From Actinomyces sp. Marseille-P3109 (GTDB lineage Bacteria; Actinomycetota; Actinomycetes; Actinomycetales; Actinomycetaceae), in NCBI RefSeq assembly GCF_900323545.1, contig NZ_OOHN01000008.1:143941-207940 (forward strand): a DNA stretch of 64,000 nt, written 5' to 3'. Under the pieces are notes generated by a model, which was not told the origin of the DNA, searched no databases, and saw only the letters and a program-made list of their open reading frames with translations. Shown here one piece after another: positions 34,576 through 44,809 of this stretch. The position numbers were made by a program, and so were the translations under genes. Position 1 is the stretch's first letter; the number at the start of each line of letters is the position of its first letter.

Positions 34576-36594
34576 TCAGGCGCCGCGTGCCCTGGGGAAC
34601 TCGGCGGAGTCCTGCAGGGACGGGGGAGTGGGGGACCAGACCTCCGGTGTCGGTGCGGCCTCCGTCCGGTGGGCTCGGGTGGTTCCGGCGGTGCTGGCGG
34701 GGACGGCATCGGCTGCGGCCACGGCGGAAGCCTGCTCGGTCCGCTGGGACGCGGGCAGGCCGGCTTGGCCCTGTACCTGACCTCGTGCCTGGGCGGGTGG
34801 CTGGGCTGCGCCCTGAGCCGGGACGATGCCGTAGCCGCCGGCCCCCACTGCTCCGGATGCCGGGGCGGACGCGGCCGGTGCGCCAGGGGCCGTGTATGGC
34901 TCAGACGGCTGAGATTGCTGAGGACCCGTGGGCACCGTGACCGTGCGGGCTGCCACCGCCGTGGCCTTCGGTGAGGCGGTCGGGGACGCGGACGGTGAGC
35001 TCGCACGGGTGCGGCCGGGGGCCGGCTGCGCCGTTGTGGGCTGCGCGGCAGCCGCGGCCGGTGGGGCGGTGGATGCGGCAGGTGCCCCGGGCGCATCCGG
35101 AGCTCCTGAGGCAACCGGTGCAGCTGCACGGCTCACGGTGAGAGCCTCGGGGAAGGCCGTTGCGAAGACGGACTCTGTCTCCTCCGTGCTGGCCGACGCC
35201 GTTGGCCCCCTTGAGGTCGGAGCCGCCGAGGACATTGAGGCCGTTGCCGCTGTGACAACCGTCGTCGAGGCCGTCGCCGTCCCTGGTACGGCAGCCGTCT
35301 GCGTGGAGGGGGCGGGATGGGAGTCCTGACCGCGTCGATGCCGGGAGATACGGCTGGGTGTCGGGTCCTCGAAGGCCCCGGAGGCGCTGCCTCGAGCCTC
35401 GGACCCCCGGTGGCTCGTCGGGCTTGCAGACTGTGGCTGAGCCGGCTCAGTGCGAGGGGCGTTCTGCGGGAGCGGTGTTTGCTGAGCCGCAACAGCCTGA
35501 GCCCAGGCGCCGGCAGAAGGAGCCGCCGAGGCGGCTGGATCGGCCGCCGGCTCACGCCCGGGGGCCGCGGGACTCGCCGCAGGGGTCTGCGGGTGAGCTG
35601 CCGTGGGAGTCTCAGCGGCCGCTGCGTGCGCGCCTCTGCGTCCAGGGCTGAGTGGGGCCCACACGATGTCGGACGAGTCGGGCAGCGTGCGGCCGGTCGT
35701 CGTCTTCGCTGTCGTTGCCGCTGCCGGTGGCTCAGCCGTCTCAGCCGTCTCAGTCGCCGCCGCCGAGGCCTCCCGCGCCATCCGACTCCGCGCCCGTCGC
35801 GAGCGCCGTCGGGTCTCGGAGGAGGCGGCGCCGGTGGCGCCGGCGTTCGTAGGGTTCGTGGACCCAGTGGCAGCGGTGGATCCGGCGAGACTCGGGTGGT
35901 CGGCGGGCTTGGTGATGTGGACGAGGTCGTAGTGGGCGGGATCCTGTCCGGCGTTGCGCAGCACGTCCTCCAGGGGGCTCAGCAGCGCCAGCCGGAAGGC
36001 GGGGTTGACGCAGCGGGCGTTGACCGCGCCCCAGATCTGGTCGGCTGTCAGGGACTCCTCAGAGGAGCCCAGGTCGTTGCGGATCGCGGTGACGAGGTCG
36101 GACTGCAGGCGCGCATAGGCCATGGCGTAGGCGCTGGGCCACGGAGCCTCGGGCCGCTGGGTGCGCAGGAGGGCGAAGTTCCTCAGCGCCCGCAGCACCT
36201 CGTCAGAGCCGCCCAGGAGCGCCCCCACCCGCAGCCGGTCCAGCGCCTCGTTCTTCATCGTCCCCGTGCCCTCGGGACCCAGCAGGTGCTTGGAGTCCTC
36301 GACGACCTCCCGCAGGAATACCCGGTAGGCGGCGACGCTGTCCGGCGTCGTACGCTCCTTGGTCATGGAACGCAGCCGCTCGGCGGCGCGGCGCGCCGCC
36401 ACACGGGCCGAGCTCGCCTCGGACTGGACCTCATTGATCCGCGAGATGCTGGCCCGGGAGATCCGTGAGGCCTCCTTGAGGGCCAGATCCGCGTGCGCCG
36501 TCGAGCGCCGCGCGGCGAAGACGGCAGCAATGGCGACCAGGATGGAGACACCGGCTGCGATGGAGGCCACGACGGCGACAACGGACAGATCCAT
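34576..36594 (-). CDS. Membrane-anchored protein with long Ala/Pro/Thr/Ser-rich tail
   Basis: A 672-residue protein of unknown function. One N-terminal membrane helix (VAVVASIAAGVSILVAIAAV), a helical stretch around residues 35-75, and a roughly 150-residue globular part (residues about 80-230, with VAAYRVFLREVVEDSKHLLG and FRLALLSPLEDVLRNAGQDP). The remaining 430 residues are low-complexity Ala/Pro/Thr/Ser with an RRRSRRARSRM basic patch, probably disordered. It precedes the NfeD-flotillin pair on the same strand, 117 bases away, so a membrane-domain link is possible but unproven. Confidence 0.7.
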   Translation of the reverse strand: MDLSVVAVVASIAAGVSILVAIAAVFAARRSTAHADLALKEASRISRASISRINEVQSEASSARVAARRAAERLRSMTKERTTPDSVAAYRVFLREVVEDSKHLLGPEGTGTMKNEALDRLRVGALLGGSDEVLRALRNFALLRTQRPEAPWPSAYAMAYARLQSDLVTAIRNDLGSSEESLTADQIWGAVNARCVNPAFRLALLSPLEDVLRNAGQDPAHYDLVHITKPADHPSLAGSTAATGSTNPTNAGATGAASSETRRRSRRARSRMAREASAAATETAETAEPPAAATTAKTTTGRTLPDSSDIVWAPLSPGRRGAHAAAAETPTAAHPQTPAASPAAPGREPAADPAASAAPSAGAWAQAVAAQQTPLPQNAPRTEPAQPQSASPTSHRGSEARGSASGAFEDPTPSRISRHRRGQDSHPAPSTQTAAVPGTATASTTVVTAATASMSSAAPTSRGPTASASTEETESVFATAFPEALTVSRAAAPVASGAPDAPGAPAASTAPPAAAAAQPTTAQPAPGRTRASSPSASPTASPKATAVAARTVTVPTGPQQSQPSEPYTAPGAPAASAPASGAVGAGGYGIVPAQGAAQPPAQARGQVQGQAGLPASQRTEQASAVAAADAVPASTAGTTRAHRTEAAPTPEVWSPTPPSLQDSAEFPRARGA

Positions 36595-36888
36595 GCTCCT
36601 ATCCTGCCCGCAACCGATGTGAGGATGCCTCAGAAAAAGCCCCTCCCCAGATAGTCTCCAGAATATCTACGGGCGATGCTCAGGTGTTCTGGTGGTTGCG
36701 CTCGCATGAATGCGTCTGCAACTCTGCGTTGGACGAACTATGGTGCCGGCACCCCGCCCGTCCTGTCGAGCGCCCCGATGTGTATCCGTTCCGACAAGAG
36801 GTCTCTGACCTGCACCGATGTGCACGGACCAGGGTTCGTGGGACCTCTGGCGGTACAAGCCGGCCCATGTCGCGGTAGCGTCAGTGTC

Positions 36889-37908
36889 ATGAAGAAACTC
36901 ATCAACTCCGTTGACAACGTGGTCACGGACGCCCTGCGGGGCATGGCCGCGGCCCACCCCCACGAGCTCGAGGTCGACCTCGACCAGCACATCATCTACC
37001 GCCGCCACCGCAAGGAGGAGGGCAAGGTCGCCATCATCTCCGGCGGCGGCAGCGGGCACGAGCCCCTCCACGGCGGCTTCGTGGGCACCGGCATGCTCGA
37101 CGCCGCCTGCGCCGGTGAGATCTTCACCTCCCCGGTCCCCGACCAGATGGTCGCCGCCACCACCGCCGTCGACCGCGGCGCCGGCGTCCTGCACATCGTC
37201 AAGAACTACACCGGCGACGTCATGAACTTCGAGATGGCCGCCGAGATCGTCGACGCCGACTCCGGCATCCAGGTCGCCAGCGTCGTCACCAACGACGACG
37301 TCGCCGTCGAGGACTCCCTCTACACCGCTGGACGGCGCGGCGTGGGCGTGACCGTCATGGTGGAGAAGATCGCCGGCGCCGCCGCGGAGGAGGGCCGCCC
37401 GCTGGATGAGGTCGCGGCCGTCGCCACGCGCGTCAACGCCGCCGGCCGCTCCATGGGCATGGCCCTGACCTCCTGCACCGTTCCGGCCAATGGCAAGCCC
37501 TCCTTCGACCTGCCGGCCGACGAGATGGAGATCGGTATCGGCATCCACGGTGAGCCCGGTCGCCACCGTGAGACGATCGCCCCCGCCGCCGAGGTCGCCG
37601 AGCGCCTCGTCACCCCCGTCCTGGCTGAGCTGGCCGAGCTGCCCGACGCGGCCGGCCCCGACGAGGGCGTCATCGCCATGGTCAACGGCATGGGCGCCAC
37701 CCCGTTGCTCGAGCTCTACCTCATGTACGGCGAGATCGCCCGCCTCCTTGAGGCCGCCGGGATCACGGTGGCCCGCAACCTCGTGGGCAACTACATCACC
37801 AGCCTCGACATGGCCGGCTGCTCCCTGACCCTGGTGCGCGCCGACGCCGAGCTGCTGCGCCTGTGGGACGCCCCCGTGAGCACCCCCGGCCTGCGCTGGG
37901 GCGTCTGA
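36889..37908 (+). CDS. dhaK: Dihydroxyacetone kinase subunit DhaK
   Basis: A 339-residue substrate-binding subunit of the PTS-dependent dihydroxyacetone kinase. It shows [32 protein letters not shown] and GIGIHGEPG, whose His (residue 220) forms the covalent hemiaminal with dihydroxyacetone. The open frame reaches back to 36676, but ATG 36889 gives the normal N-terminus ([12 protein letters not shown]). No clear ribosome site precedes it. It opens the dhaKLM operon, divergent from the gene ending its start at 36594 with a 294-base gap in which I recognise no operator. Confidence 0.96.
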   Translation: MKKLINSVDNVVTDALRGMAAAHPHELEVDLDQHIIYRRHRKEEGKVAIISGGGSGHEPLHGGFVGTGMLDAACAGEIFTSPVPDQMVAATTAVDRGAGVLHIVKNYTGDVMNFEMAAEIVDADSGIQVASVVTNDDVAVEDSLYTAGRRGVGVTVMVEKIAGAAAEEGRPLDEVAAVATRVNAAGRSMGMALTSCTVPANGKPSFDLPADEMEIGIGIHGEPGRHRETIAPAAEVAERLVTPVLAELAELPDAAGPDEGVIAMVNGMGATPLLELYLMYGEIARLLEAAGITVARNLVGNYITSLDMAGCSLTLVRADAELLRLWDAPVSTPGLRWGV

Positions 37909-37975
37909 GGGACCGGTGCCATCAAGACGCCCAGGCGGTACGGGCGTCCAAGGAGACTCGAGGAGGAGAAACAAT

Positions 37976-38631
<656 letters not shown>

Positions 38632-38635
<4 letters not shown>

Positions 38636-39102
38636 GCCCGGTGAGCCCCGTCATGCCTCAGCCGGCAGAGCCGAGCGGCACGGCTGCGAGCGTCGGCATC
38701 GTCCTGGTCTCCCACTCCCGCGCCCTGGCCGAGGCCGCGCTCGACCTGGCGCGCCGGCTCATCGTGGCCGTCGACGTCCCCGTCGAGCTGGCCGCAGGGC
38801 TCGCCGACGGCGAGCTGGGGACCGACCCCGGTGCCGTTGTCTCCGCCGTCGAGCGGCTCGCCGACCGTTGCGACGGCGTCCTGGTCCTGGCGGACCTGGG
38901 CAGCGGCATCATGAGCGTCGAGATGGCCCTGGAGATGCTCGACCCGGCCGTCGCCGAGCGGGTTCGGCTCTCCGCGGCCCCCTTCGTCGAGGGGCTGCTC
39001 GGTGCCTACGGCGCCGCCGGGATCGGTAAGGACCTGTCGGCTGTGGTCACAGAGGTCGACGGCGCCGCCGAGGCCAAGCGCTCCCAGGTCTGCGCCTTCT
39101 GA
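38632..39102 (+). CDS. dhaM: PTS-dependent dihydroxyacetone kinase phosphotransferase subunit DhaM
   Basis: A 156-residue EIIA-Man-type phosphocarrier that rephosphorylates DhaL-bound ADP. The active His is in VGIVLVSHSRALAEAA; DLGSGIMSVEMALEML is the second conserved region. It has only this domain, unlike E. coli DhaM which also carries HPr and EI modules, so it must receive phosphate from separate HPr and enzyme I, not in this window. Start is GTG 38632, overlapping the dhaL stop. A hairpin-like GCCTTCTCA/TGAGAGGC lies just after the stop, before the convergent trkA. Confidence 0.94.
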
Positions 39103-39137
39103 GAAGCCTTCTCAGGGCCTTGAGAGGCTCGCGCCGC

Positions 39138-39806
39138 TCAGGGGCGGTTGGCGAAACGCTCCAGCAGGGCGGCGTCCCCGCCGACGACGAGCACGTCCTC
39201 GGCCGAGACCAGCGTGTCCGGGGTGGCGTACTCGAAGGGCTCGCCCGGGCTCATGAGGCCGAAGACCGTCACCCCGTAGCGCGAGCGCACCTTGGACTGG
39301 CCGATGGTGAAGCCGTGCAGCTCCGTGGGCGGGCGCATCTTGACGATGGTGAAGCCGCCCTTCTCCATCTCGATGTAGTCGAGCATGCGCCCCGAGACCA
39401 GGTGGGCGGCGCGCTGACCGGCGTCGAACTCGGGGTAGACGACGTGGTGGGCGCCGATGCGTCTCAGGATGCGACCGTGGGCGCGGGAGATGGCCTTGGC
39501 CCAGATCTGGGGGGTCTCCAGGTCCACGAGGTTGCCGGTGATGAGGACGGAGGCCTCCAGGGAGGTCGCCACCCCCACGACCGCCGTGCCGAACTCGGTG
39601 GCTCCCAGCTGCTCGAGGGCCTCCACGTCCGTGGCGTCGGCCTCCACCAGGGGGATGCGGCCGGTCCACTGGCGCACGATCGCGGGATTGGCCTCGACGG
39701 CCAGGACCTCTCGCCCGAGCCGGTCAAGGGTGGCGGCGACGGCGGAGCCGAAGCGTCCCAGCCCGATGACGAGCGTGGAGTCGGTGCGCGAGGGCGGGGC
39801 GGGCAT
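39138..39806 (-). CDS. Trk/Ktr potassium uptake regulatory subunit (RCK protein)
   Basis: A 222-residue cytoplasmic gating subunit for potassium uptake. The RCK-N Rossmann motif is VIGLGRFGSAVAATLDRLG with an acidic residue ending strand 2 (AVEANPAIV); an RCK-C (TrkA_C) domain follows (MEKGGFTIVKMRPPTELHG onward). RCK-C domains in several Gram-positives bind cyclic di-AMP, whose synthase disA is in this window. Its channel partner is at 42341-43939 on the same strand but separated by an efflux MFS and TetR gene. ATG 39806 has an AGGAG site. Confidence 0.92.
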   Translation of the reverse strand: MPAPPSRTDSTLVIGLGRFGSAVAATLDRLGREVLAVEANPAIVRQWTGRIPLVEADATDVEALEQLGATEFGTAVVGVATSLEASVLITGNLVDLETPQIWAKAISRAHGRILRRIGAHHVVYPEFDAGQRAAHLVSGRMLDYIEMEKGGFTIVKMRPPTELHGFTIGQSKVRSRYGVTVFGLMSPGEPFEYATPDTLVSAEDVLVVGGDAALLERFANRP

Positions 39807-39846
39807 GAGGTCTCCTGAGGTCGGCCGTGGGACGGTGCCTCCTACG

Positions 39847-41448
39847 CTACCGCGCGCGGCGACGTCGGATGCTCAGGCCGATCCCGCAGGCCACCAGCAC
39901 CATCGTGGCCCCGGCCAGGACCCAGGCCATCATCGTGAAGCCGCCGGAGTAGGCCTCGATCTGCGCCCGGTCGATGAGCTGGCCCCGGAGGGTCTCGATG
40001 ATCTGCCTGCCCGCAGGCGACTGCGGCAGGGCCTGAGCCCGCATCATCGCCTCCATGGCGGCCGCCTTGACCTCCTCGGTGTGCTCGGTCACGTAGTCCT
40101 CGGCGTGCTGGGTGGCGTAGGACGTCATGAGTGCCACTCCGAAGGAACCGCCGATCTGCTGGGCCGCGCTCAGGATCGCCGAGGCCAGTCCGGTCTGCTT
40201 CGCGTCCACCCCGCGCGTGCCGGAGTTGAAGGTGACCGGCATCGTCAGCCCCAGGCCGATCCCGAAGACGATGAGGCCGGGCAGGGCGACCTGGGAGTAG
40301 TTCGAATCCGTCGTCATGCGCGAGAGGATGAGGAAGGAACCTGCCAGTACCGCCAGCCCCAGTGGCAGGGTACCGCGCGCCCCGAGCCTGGGCACGATGA
40401 CGCGTCCGGCAGGGATCGCGGTGGCGATCAGGGAGGCGACCATCGGCAGGAAGACGACGCCGCTCTTGAAGGGCGAGTAGCCGAAGTGGTTCTGCATGTA
40501 GTAGGTCAGATAGATGATCGCCCCCATCTGGGCGGCGCCGGCGATGAACTGCGTGGCGTAGGAGGCCGCCCGCACCGGTAGTGCCATCATCGACAGGGGG
40601 AGCACCGGGCGGCTCGCGAAGTGCTCGCGGACCACGAACAGCACCGCGGCGACTCCGCCGAGCGCCAGCCAGGTGACGGTCGACATCGAGGTCCAGGAGG
40701 TCTGCTGGGCCCGGTCGAGGCCGTAGACGGCGCTGAAGCAGGCCCCGCAGCCCAGGACCAGGCCGGTCAGGTCGTCAGTGATGCGCGAGCCGCGGTCTCG
40801 ATGATCGGCCGGAGGCAGGCTGCGCTGCCCGATGAGCAGGGCCGCAGCGGCCAGGAAGATGTTGATGTAGAGCGCCCAGCGCCAGCTGAGCCAGTCGGTC
40901 AGCGCCCCGCCGACGAGCAGTCCGACGGCTGCGCCCAGCCCGCCGGTGGCGCCGAAGATCGCGAAGACGCGCTCGCGCTCAGTGCGCTCGGTGAAGGTGA
41001 CATTGAGCAGTGACTGCGAGGTGGGGGCCAGCAGGGCGCCGAAGCAGCCCTGGGCCACGCGGGCGATCAGCAGCATCGGGAAGGATGCCGCCATCCCGGC
41101 CACCAGGCTGGCGATCCCGAAGCCGATCAGTCCCACCTGGTAGGAGCGGCGGATGCCCGCCACGGCGCAGAGCCTTCCCCCGAAGAGCACCAGGCCACCG
41201 AAGGCCAGGCTGTAGCCGGTGACCGTCCACGGGCTCTGGGACACGGTCATTCCCAGGTCGTCCTGCATCCGAGGCAGGGCGATGGCGATGATCGTCAGGT
41301 CCAGGACGATCATCAGCTGGGTGAGGACGGCGCTGACCATGACCGCACGGCGTCCCGGCCGCCGCGCGGTCATGACGGTCGTCTCCTCCTGTGTCTCCTG
41401 TGCCGACTCGGTCCGCTCCTTGAGAGCGGATGCCACTGAGGATGTCAT
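39847..41448 (-). CDS. DHA2-type (EmrB/QacA) MFS drug transporter
   Basis: A 533-residue drug:proton antiporter of the 14-helix class. Visible: LDLTIIAIALPRMQDDLGM at helix 1, GRLCAVAGIRRSYQVG in loop 2-3, helix-5 GATGGLGAAVGLLVGGALTD (antiporter motif C). ATG 41448 follows GGAGG at 5 bases; an internal ATG at residue 27 also has a ribosome-like site. The open frame reaches 42060 but overlaps the TetR gene. Divergent TetR plus shared repeat sites indicate drug-inducible control. Confidence 0.92.
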   Translation of the reverse strand: MTSSVASALKERTESAQETQEETTVMTARRPGRRAVMVSAVLTQLMIVLDLTIIAIALPRMQDDLGMTVSQSPWTVTGYSLAFGGLVLFGGRLCAVAGIRRSYQVGLIGFGIASLVAGMAASFPMLLIARVAQGCFGALLAPTSQSLLNVTFTERTERERVFAIFGATGGLGAAVGLLVGGALTDWLSWRWALYINIFLAAAALLIGQRSLPPADHRDRGSRITDDLTGLVLGCGACFSAVYGLDRAQQTSWTSMSTVTWLALGGVAAVLFVVREHFASRPVLPLSMMALPVRAASYATQFIAGAAQMGAIIYLTYYMQNHFGYSPFKSGVVFLPMVASLIATAIPAGRVIVPRLGARGTLPLGLAVLAGSFLILSRMTTDSNYSQVALPGLIVFGIGLGLTMPVTFNSGTRGVDAKQTGLASAILSAAQQIGGSFGVALMTSYATQHAEDYVTEHTEEVKAAAMEAMMRAQALPQSPAGRQIIETLRGQLIDRAQIEAYSGGFTMMAWVLAGATMVLVACGIGLSIRRRRAR

Positions 41449-41468
41449 TGCGACCTCCACATCAAAAT

Positions 41469-41539
41469 AATCGTTTTCGTTTGCGCTCGGAAGTCTAGGG
41501 AGTGCGTGGCAGTCAGTCAACAACGATCGTTTCGATTTG
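41469..41539. promoter_or_regulatory. Paired ATCGTTT sites between the MFS and TetR genes (candidate TetR operators)
   Basis: AATCGTTTTCGTTTG (41469-41483) and GATCGTTTCGATTTG (41525-41539) are near-direct repeats, the second overlapping the palindrome AACGATCGTT (41522-41531). They stand out as AT-rich in a GC-rich region and lie in the 120-base divergent gap, as expected for a TetR repressor controlling both genes. Confidence 0.55.
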
Positions 41540-41568
41540 AGGTGTTCTGAGTCGCTTATCCTGAACTC

Positions 41569-42279
41569 ATGCCACGAGTGACCGCCGCCCACCGGGATCG
41601 CCAAAGGTCCCGAATCCTTCAGGCCGCCGAGAAGTGCTTCGCCCGCAGCGGCTTCCAGGCCACCTCCATGGATGAGGTCATCGCAACGGCCGGGATGTCG
41701 TCGTCGACCGTGTACCGTTACTTCCCCGAGGGCAAGCGCTCTCTTGTGCGCGAGGTCCTGAACCGGCGGATGAGGCCACTCATCGAGCGGATCAGGCAGC
41801 TCGCCGAGCCCGAGGAGCTGCCCGACTTCGAGCAGGGATTCATCGAGGCGCTCGTCCTGCTCAACTACGAGCGCGACGACATCGAGCAGCGCACCGCCGA
41901 GACCTCCTCCACCTCGCGGCGGGCCTCCGCTCGGCGGGACGAGGCCCGCAAGGATGCTGACGACGTCGGACTGAGCGCCTGGGCGCCACTGGCCTACCAC
42001 GCCTGGGGTGAGCTGACCCGTGACCCCGAGATGCGCGTCATGGTCCAGGAGAACTACCACGACATCCGCAGTGGCCTCATCCGCCTGTGCCGCAATGGGC
42101 AGAGGGCCGGAACGATCTCCGGTCGCCTGGGCCCCGAGCAGCTGGCCTCACTCATCCAGAGCGTGTCCCTCGGCCTCATCGTCGAGCAGCTCATCACCGG
42201 CCGCGCGGATGTGGAGAGTGCGGCCGCGACCCTCGGGCACCTGCTCGCCCCGGACAGGCCGGATCCCGAAGGGACCTGA
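41569..42279 (+). CDS. TetR/AcrR family regulator of the adjacent efflux pump
   Basis: A 236-residue repressor. The N-terminal HTH is clear: RILQAAEKCFARSGFQATSM, then VIATAGMSSSTVYRYFPEGK. The ligand-binding C-terminal part carries a charged linker (about residues 105-130). Divergent from the DHA2 transporter at 39847-41448 with paired AT-rich sites between them. It is convergent with the potassium channel gene, whose stop lies 62 bases beyond. Confidence 0.9.
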   Translation: MPRVTAAHRDRQRSRILQAAEKCFARSGFQATSMDEVIATAGMSSSTVYRYFPEGKRSLVREVLNRRMRPLIERIRQLAEPEELPDFEQGFIEALVLLNYERDDIEQRTAETSSTSRRASARRDEARKDADDVGLSAWAPLAYHAWGELTRDPEMRVMVQENYHDIRSGLIRLCRNGQRAGTISGRLGPEQLASLIQSVSLGLIVEQLITGRADVESAAATLGHLLAPDRPDPEGT

Positions 42280-42340
42280 TCGTTCCCGCTGGTGTCTGCG
42301 GGCCATTGGGGTGAGCGAGTGCCGAATGGGGCGGCGGGCG

Positions 42341-43939
42341 CTAACCGATCATCGGGCTGGCCTCGGGCATCCGGATGACACGGCGCCGTTCGCGCAGTGC
42401 CAGGGCGCTGGCCGCCGTCATCGTGCCCACGCGGCCGACGAACATGAGCGCCACGATGACGTACTTGGCGCTCGCGGGAAGGGTGGGAGTGATGCCCGTG
42501 GACAGGCCCACGGTCGCAAACGCGCTGATGACCTCGAAGAGAATCCGGTCCAGGGGCAGGTTGGTCATCTGCAGGAGCAGGAGCGTGGCGAGCCCGATGA
42601 CGCTGGAGCCGATGAAGGCCACCGCCACGCTCAGACGCACGGTCGAGGGCGTGATGCGCCGCCCGAAGGCCTCGATGTCCTGGTCGCCGCGAGCCTCGGC
42701 GAGGATCGCCAGGAGCAGGACCGCGAAGGTCGTCACCTTGATGCCGCCGGCCGTCGAGGCCGAGCCGCCGCCGACGAACATGAGGGCGTCCTGGAGGAAC
42801 CAGGTGGCCTCGTGCATGTGCTCGGGCGGGATCGTGGACAGCCCCGAGGAGCGGGCGTTGACGCCGTTGATGAGGGCGGTCATGATCTTGCCGCCCATGG
42901 GCAGCGCCCCATAGGTGAGCGGGTTGTTCCACTCGAAGGTGGCGATGGCGACGGTCGAGGTGACCGTGAGGGCCAGGTAGGTCGTCAGGGTCAGCTTCGT
43001 GTGCAGGCTCCATGTCCGGGGCCTGCGCCGTCGGCCCGTGATGTCCAGGATGACGGGGAAGCCGACCGCCCCCATGAAGGTCCCCAGGATGATCGGCAGG
43101 CCGATCCACCAGTCGGTGGCGTAGGCGCCCAGGCCCTCGGGCATGATGACGAAGCCGGCATTGTTGAAGATCGACAGCCCCATGAAGGCCGCGTACCACA
43201 GGGCGTGCCCCACATCGAGGCCGTGGCCCAGGAAGCGGGGCAGTAGCATGAGTGTGAGGACGAGCTCGCAGCCGGTGGCCGTGTAGATGACGGCGCGAAG
43301 GAGGCGTCCCACCTCGCCCAGGCGCGACTGGTTCTCCGAGGCCGCCAGCATCCGCTGGGTCAGGCCCACGTGCCGAGACACTGCCAGGGACAGCAGTGAG
43401 GCCAGGGTCATGACGCCCAGGCCGCCCACGGCGGCGGCCAGGATGATGACGACGTGCCCGAAGGTGGACCAGTAGGTGGCCGTGTCCACGGTGCTCAGGC
43501 CCGTGACGCACGCCGCCGAGGTGGCGGTGAACAGGGCGTCGACGAAGTCTGCACGACTCCCGCTCGTCGTGGCGATGGGAAGGCTGAGCAGCGCGGTCAC
43601 CACGATAATGATGGCCGCGAAGACGATGACCGCCAGCCGGGCCGGGTAGAACCTGGCCGCCCGCGCGATCTGGCCGAGCGGCTCGATATGGCGGAGCAGG
43701 CGACGCAGCCCCCGCGGCTCGGTGCTCGGCGTGGGCAGCCTGAGAGGTGGCTCGTCGACGTCGTCGCCCCCGGTGTCTCCAGCCGGGCGCTTCTTGTGCC
43801 GCTTCCACGGACGGCCGACGACGCCCACGAGCGGGGCGTGCCAGTGGGCCTGTCGATGCCCGCCGGCACGGGATCCGTTGCGTGGTCCGCTCTGGGGGTC
43901 AGGCTCGTCTGCGGTGTCTGTCTGGGGCACGGTCGCCAT
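42341..43939 (-). CDS. Trk/Ktr potassium channel subunit
   Basis: A 532-residue TrkH/KtrB-type potassium translocator. Four pore loops can be found, each with the selectivity Gly: SAACVTGLST, FNNAGFVIM, NARSSGLSTI and SAFATVGLSTG. The first 90 residues are a hydrophilic Pro/Arg-rich extension not usual in the family. Size and N-terminus fit KtrB-like proteins of Gram-positives. Its RCK regulator is 2.5 kb downstream on the same strand, separated by an efflux pump and TetR gene. Confidence 0.93.
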   Translation of the reverse strand: MATVPQTDTADEPDPQSGPRNGSRAGGHRQAHWHAPLVGVVGRPWKRHKKRPAGDTGGDDVDEPPLRLPTPSTEPRGLRRLLRHIEPLGQIARAARFYPARLAVIVFAAIIIVVTALLSLPIATTSGSRADFVDALFTATSAACVTGLSTVDTATYWSTFGHVVIILAAAVGGLGVMTLASLLSLAVSRHVGLTQRMLAASENQSRLGEVGRLLRAVIYTATGCELVLTLMLLPRFLGHGLDVGHALWYAAFMGLSIFNNAGFVIMPEGLGAYATDWWIGLPIILGTFMGAVGFPVILDITGRRRRPRTWSLHTKLTLTTYLALTVTSTVAIATFEWNNPLTYGALPMGGKIMTALINGVNARSSGLSTIPPEHMHEATWFLQDALMFVGGGSASTAGGIKVTTFAVLLLAILAEARGDQDIEAFGRRITPSTVRLSVAVAFIGSSVIGLATLLLLQMTNLPLDRILFEVISAFATVGLSTGITPTLPASAKYVIVALMFVGRVGTMTAASALALRERRRVIRMPEASPMIG

Positions 43940-44215
43940 TGTGGTCCTGTCGATGCGGCCTCGTCACGTTCCCGAGCGCTGAGACCCGGGTGTGTCAGCC
44001 GCACGTCCGGCCTCTGGGGTGGCGAAGACGTTGGTGGTGCGCGCTCAGAGAGGAGCAGATGACGGAAGTTGCGACAGCGAGTATTGATGCCCCAGTGTGA
44101 AATGCGACGCGTGAGGCGATTGGGGTCCGAGAAATCCTGTGCGATGGCTGATGCGGCGTTATATTGGCAGTGTTCCTGCCCCACGGGGCCTCCCGCAACG
44201 AACGGACCTGAGCTC

Positions 44216-44458
44216 ATGGCACCGGGCCTTCCCACATCCCCCAGCGCCTCCGGCGCCCCCTCCTTCCTCACCGTGGCCGAGGTGGCGGCGATGCTGCGCG
44301 TGTCCAAGATGACTGTCTACCGGATGGTGCACTCCGGCGACCTGCCCGCGATGCAGGTCGGCCGCTCCTTCCGCGTCCCCGAGCGCGCCGTTCACGAGTA
44401 CCTGGCCGCCGGTCTGGGTGACTGGGGCCACGACGCGTCGGAGGCATCAGGGTCCTAG
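44216..44458 (+). CDS. BldC-like small helix-turn-helix DNA-binding protein
   Basis: An 80-residue protein that is essentially one MerR-type winged HTH (excisionase/HTH_17): FLTVAEVAAMLRVSKMTVYR, then MVHSGDLPAMQVGRSFRVPE. In Streptomyces the close relative BldC controls development by binding cooperatively to direct repeats. Position next to bS22 is the same as in many Actinobacteria, supporting a chromosomal regulator rather than a phage excisionase. The frame continues upstream to 44069, but ATG 44216 is the sensible start. A TATATT box near 44160 may be the -10. Confidence 0.85.
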   Translation: MAPGLPTSPSASGAPSFLTVAEVAAMLRVSKMTVYRMVHSGDLPAMQVGRSFRVPERAVHEYLAAGLGDWGHDASEASGS

Positions 44459-44605
44459 GACCCGCTAGACTCAGGCGGTCATCTGCGTGGTCGGCCGCTG
44501 AGCCTCACGCGCCGACCAACTGCCCCATGGCATAACCCTCGCCGGCCTGCCTCGGCTCGCAGGGAGGGTCTGCGGGCACTACGAAGCGAACTGCGAGGAG
44601 ATCTC

Positions 44606-44704
44606 ATGGGATCCGTTATCAAGAAGCGCCGCAAGCGCATGGCCAAGAAGAAGCACCGCAAGCTGCTTCGCAAGACGCGTCACCAGCGTCGTAACAAGAA
44701 GTGA
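44606..44704 (+). CDS. Small ribosomal protein bS22 (AURKAIP1/COX24 domain)
   Basis: A 32-residue, extremely basic protein beginning MGSVIKKRRKRMAKKKHRKL and ending RRNKK. It is near identical to the short actinobacterial protein seen bound to 16S rRNA near the decoding centre in mycobacterial ribosome structures and named bS22. A GAGGAG site lies 5 bases upstream of ATG 44606. It is too short for most gene finders and often missed. Confidence 0.93.
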   Translation: MGSVIKKRRKRMAKKKHRKLLRKTRHQRRNKK

Positions 44705-44809
44705 GGCGAGCGGCCCGCCCGCGCCTTGGGGCTCCGTGCACACCGCTGGTGTGAGCGGGGCCCTGCTTGTCTCTCATGAGGAACCGACCAGGAAGAGTGG
44801 AGGCCGCCC

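Noticed and set aside
43940..44215. A c-di-AMP (ydaO-type) riboswitch upstream of the potassium channel
   Set aside because: The leader was read on the minus strand and the conserved riboswitch core could not be recognised.
44216..44458. Phage excisionase
   Set aside because: The HTH resembles excisionases, but no integrase or phage genes are near and the bS22 neighbour is the usual place of a BldC-like regulator.
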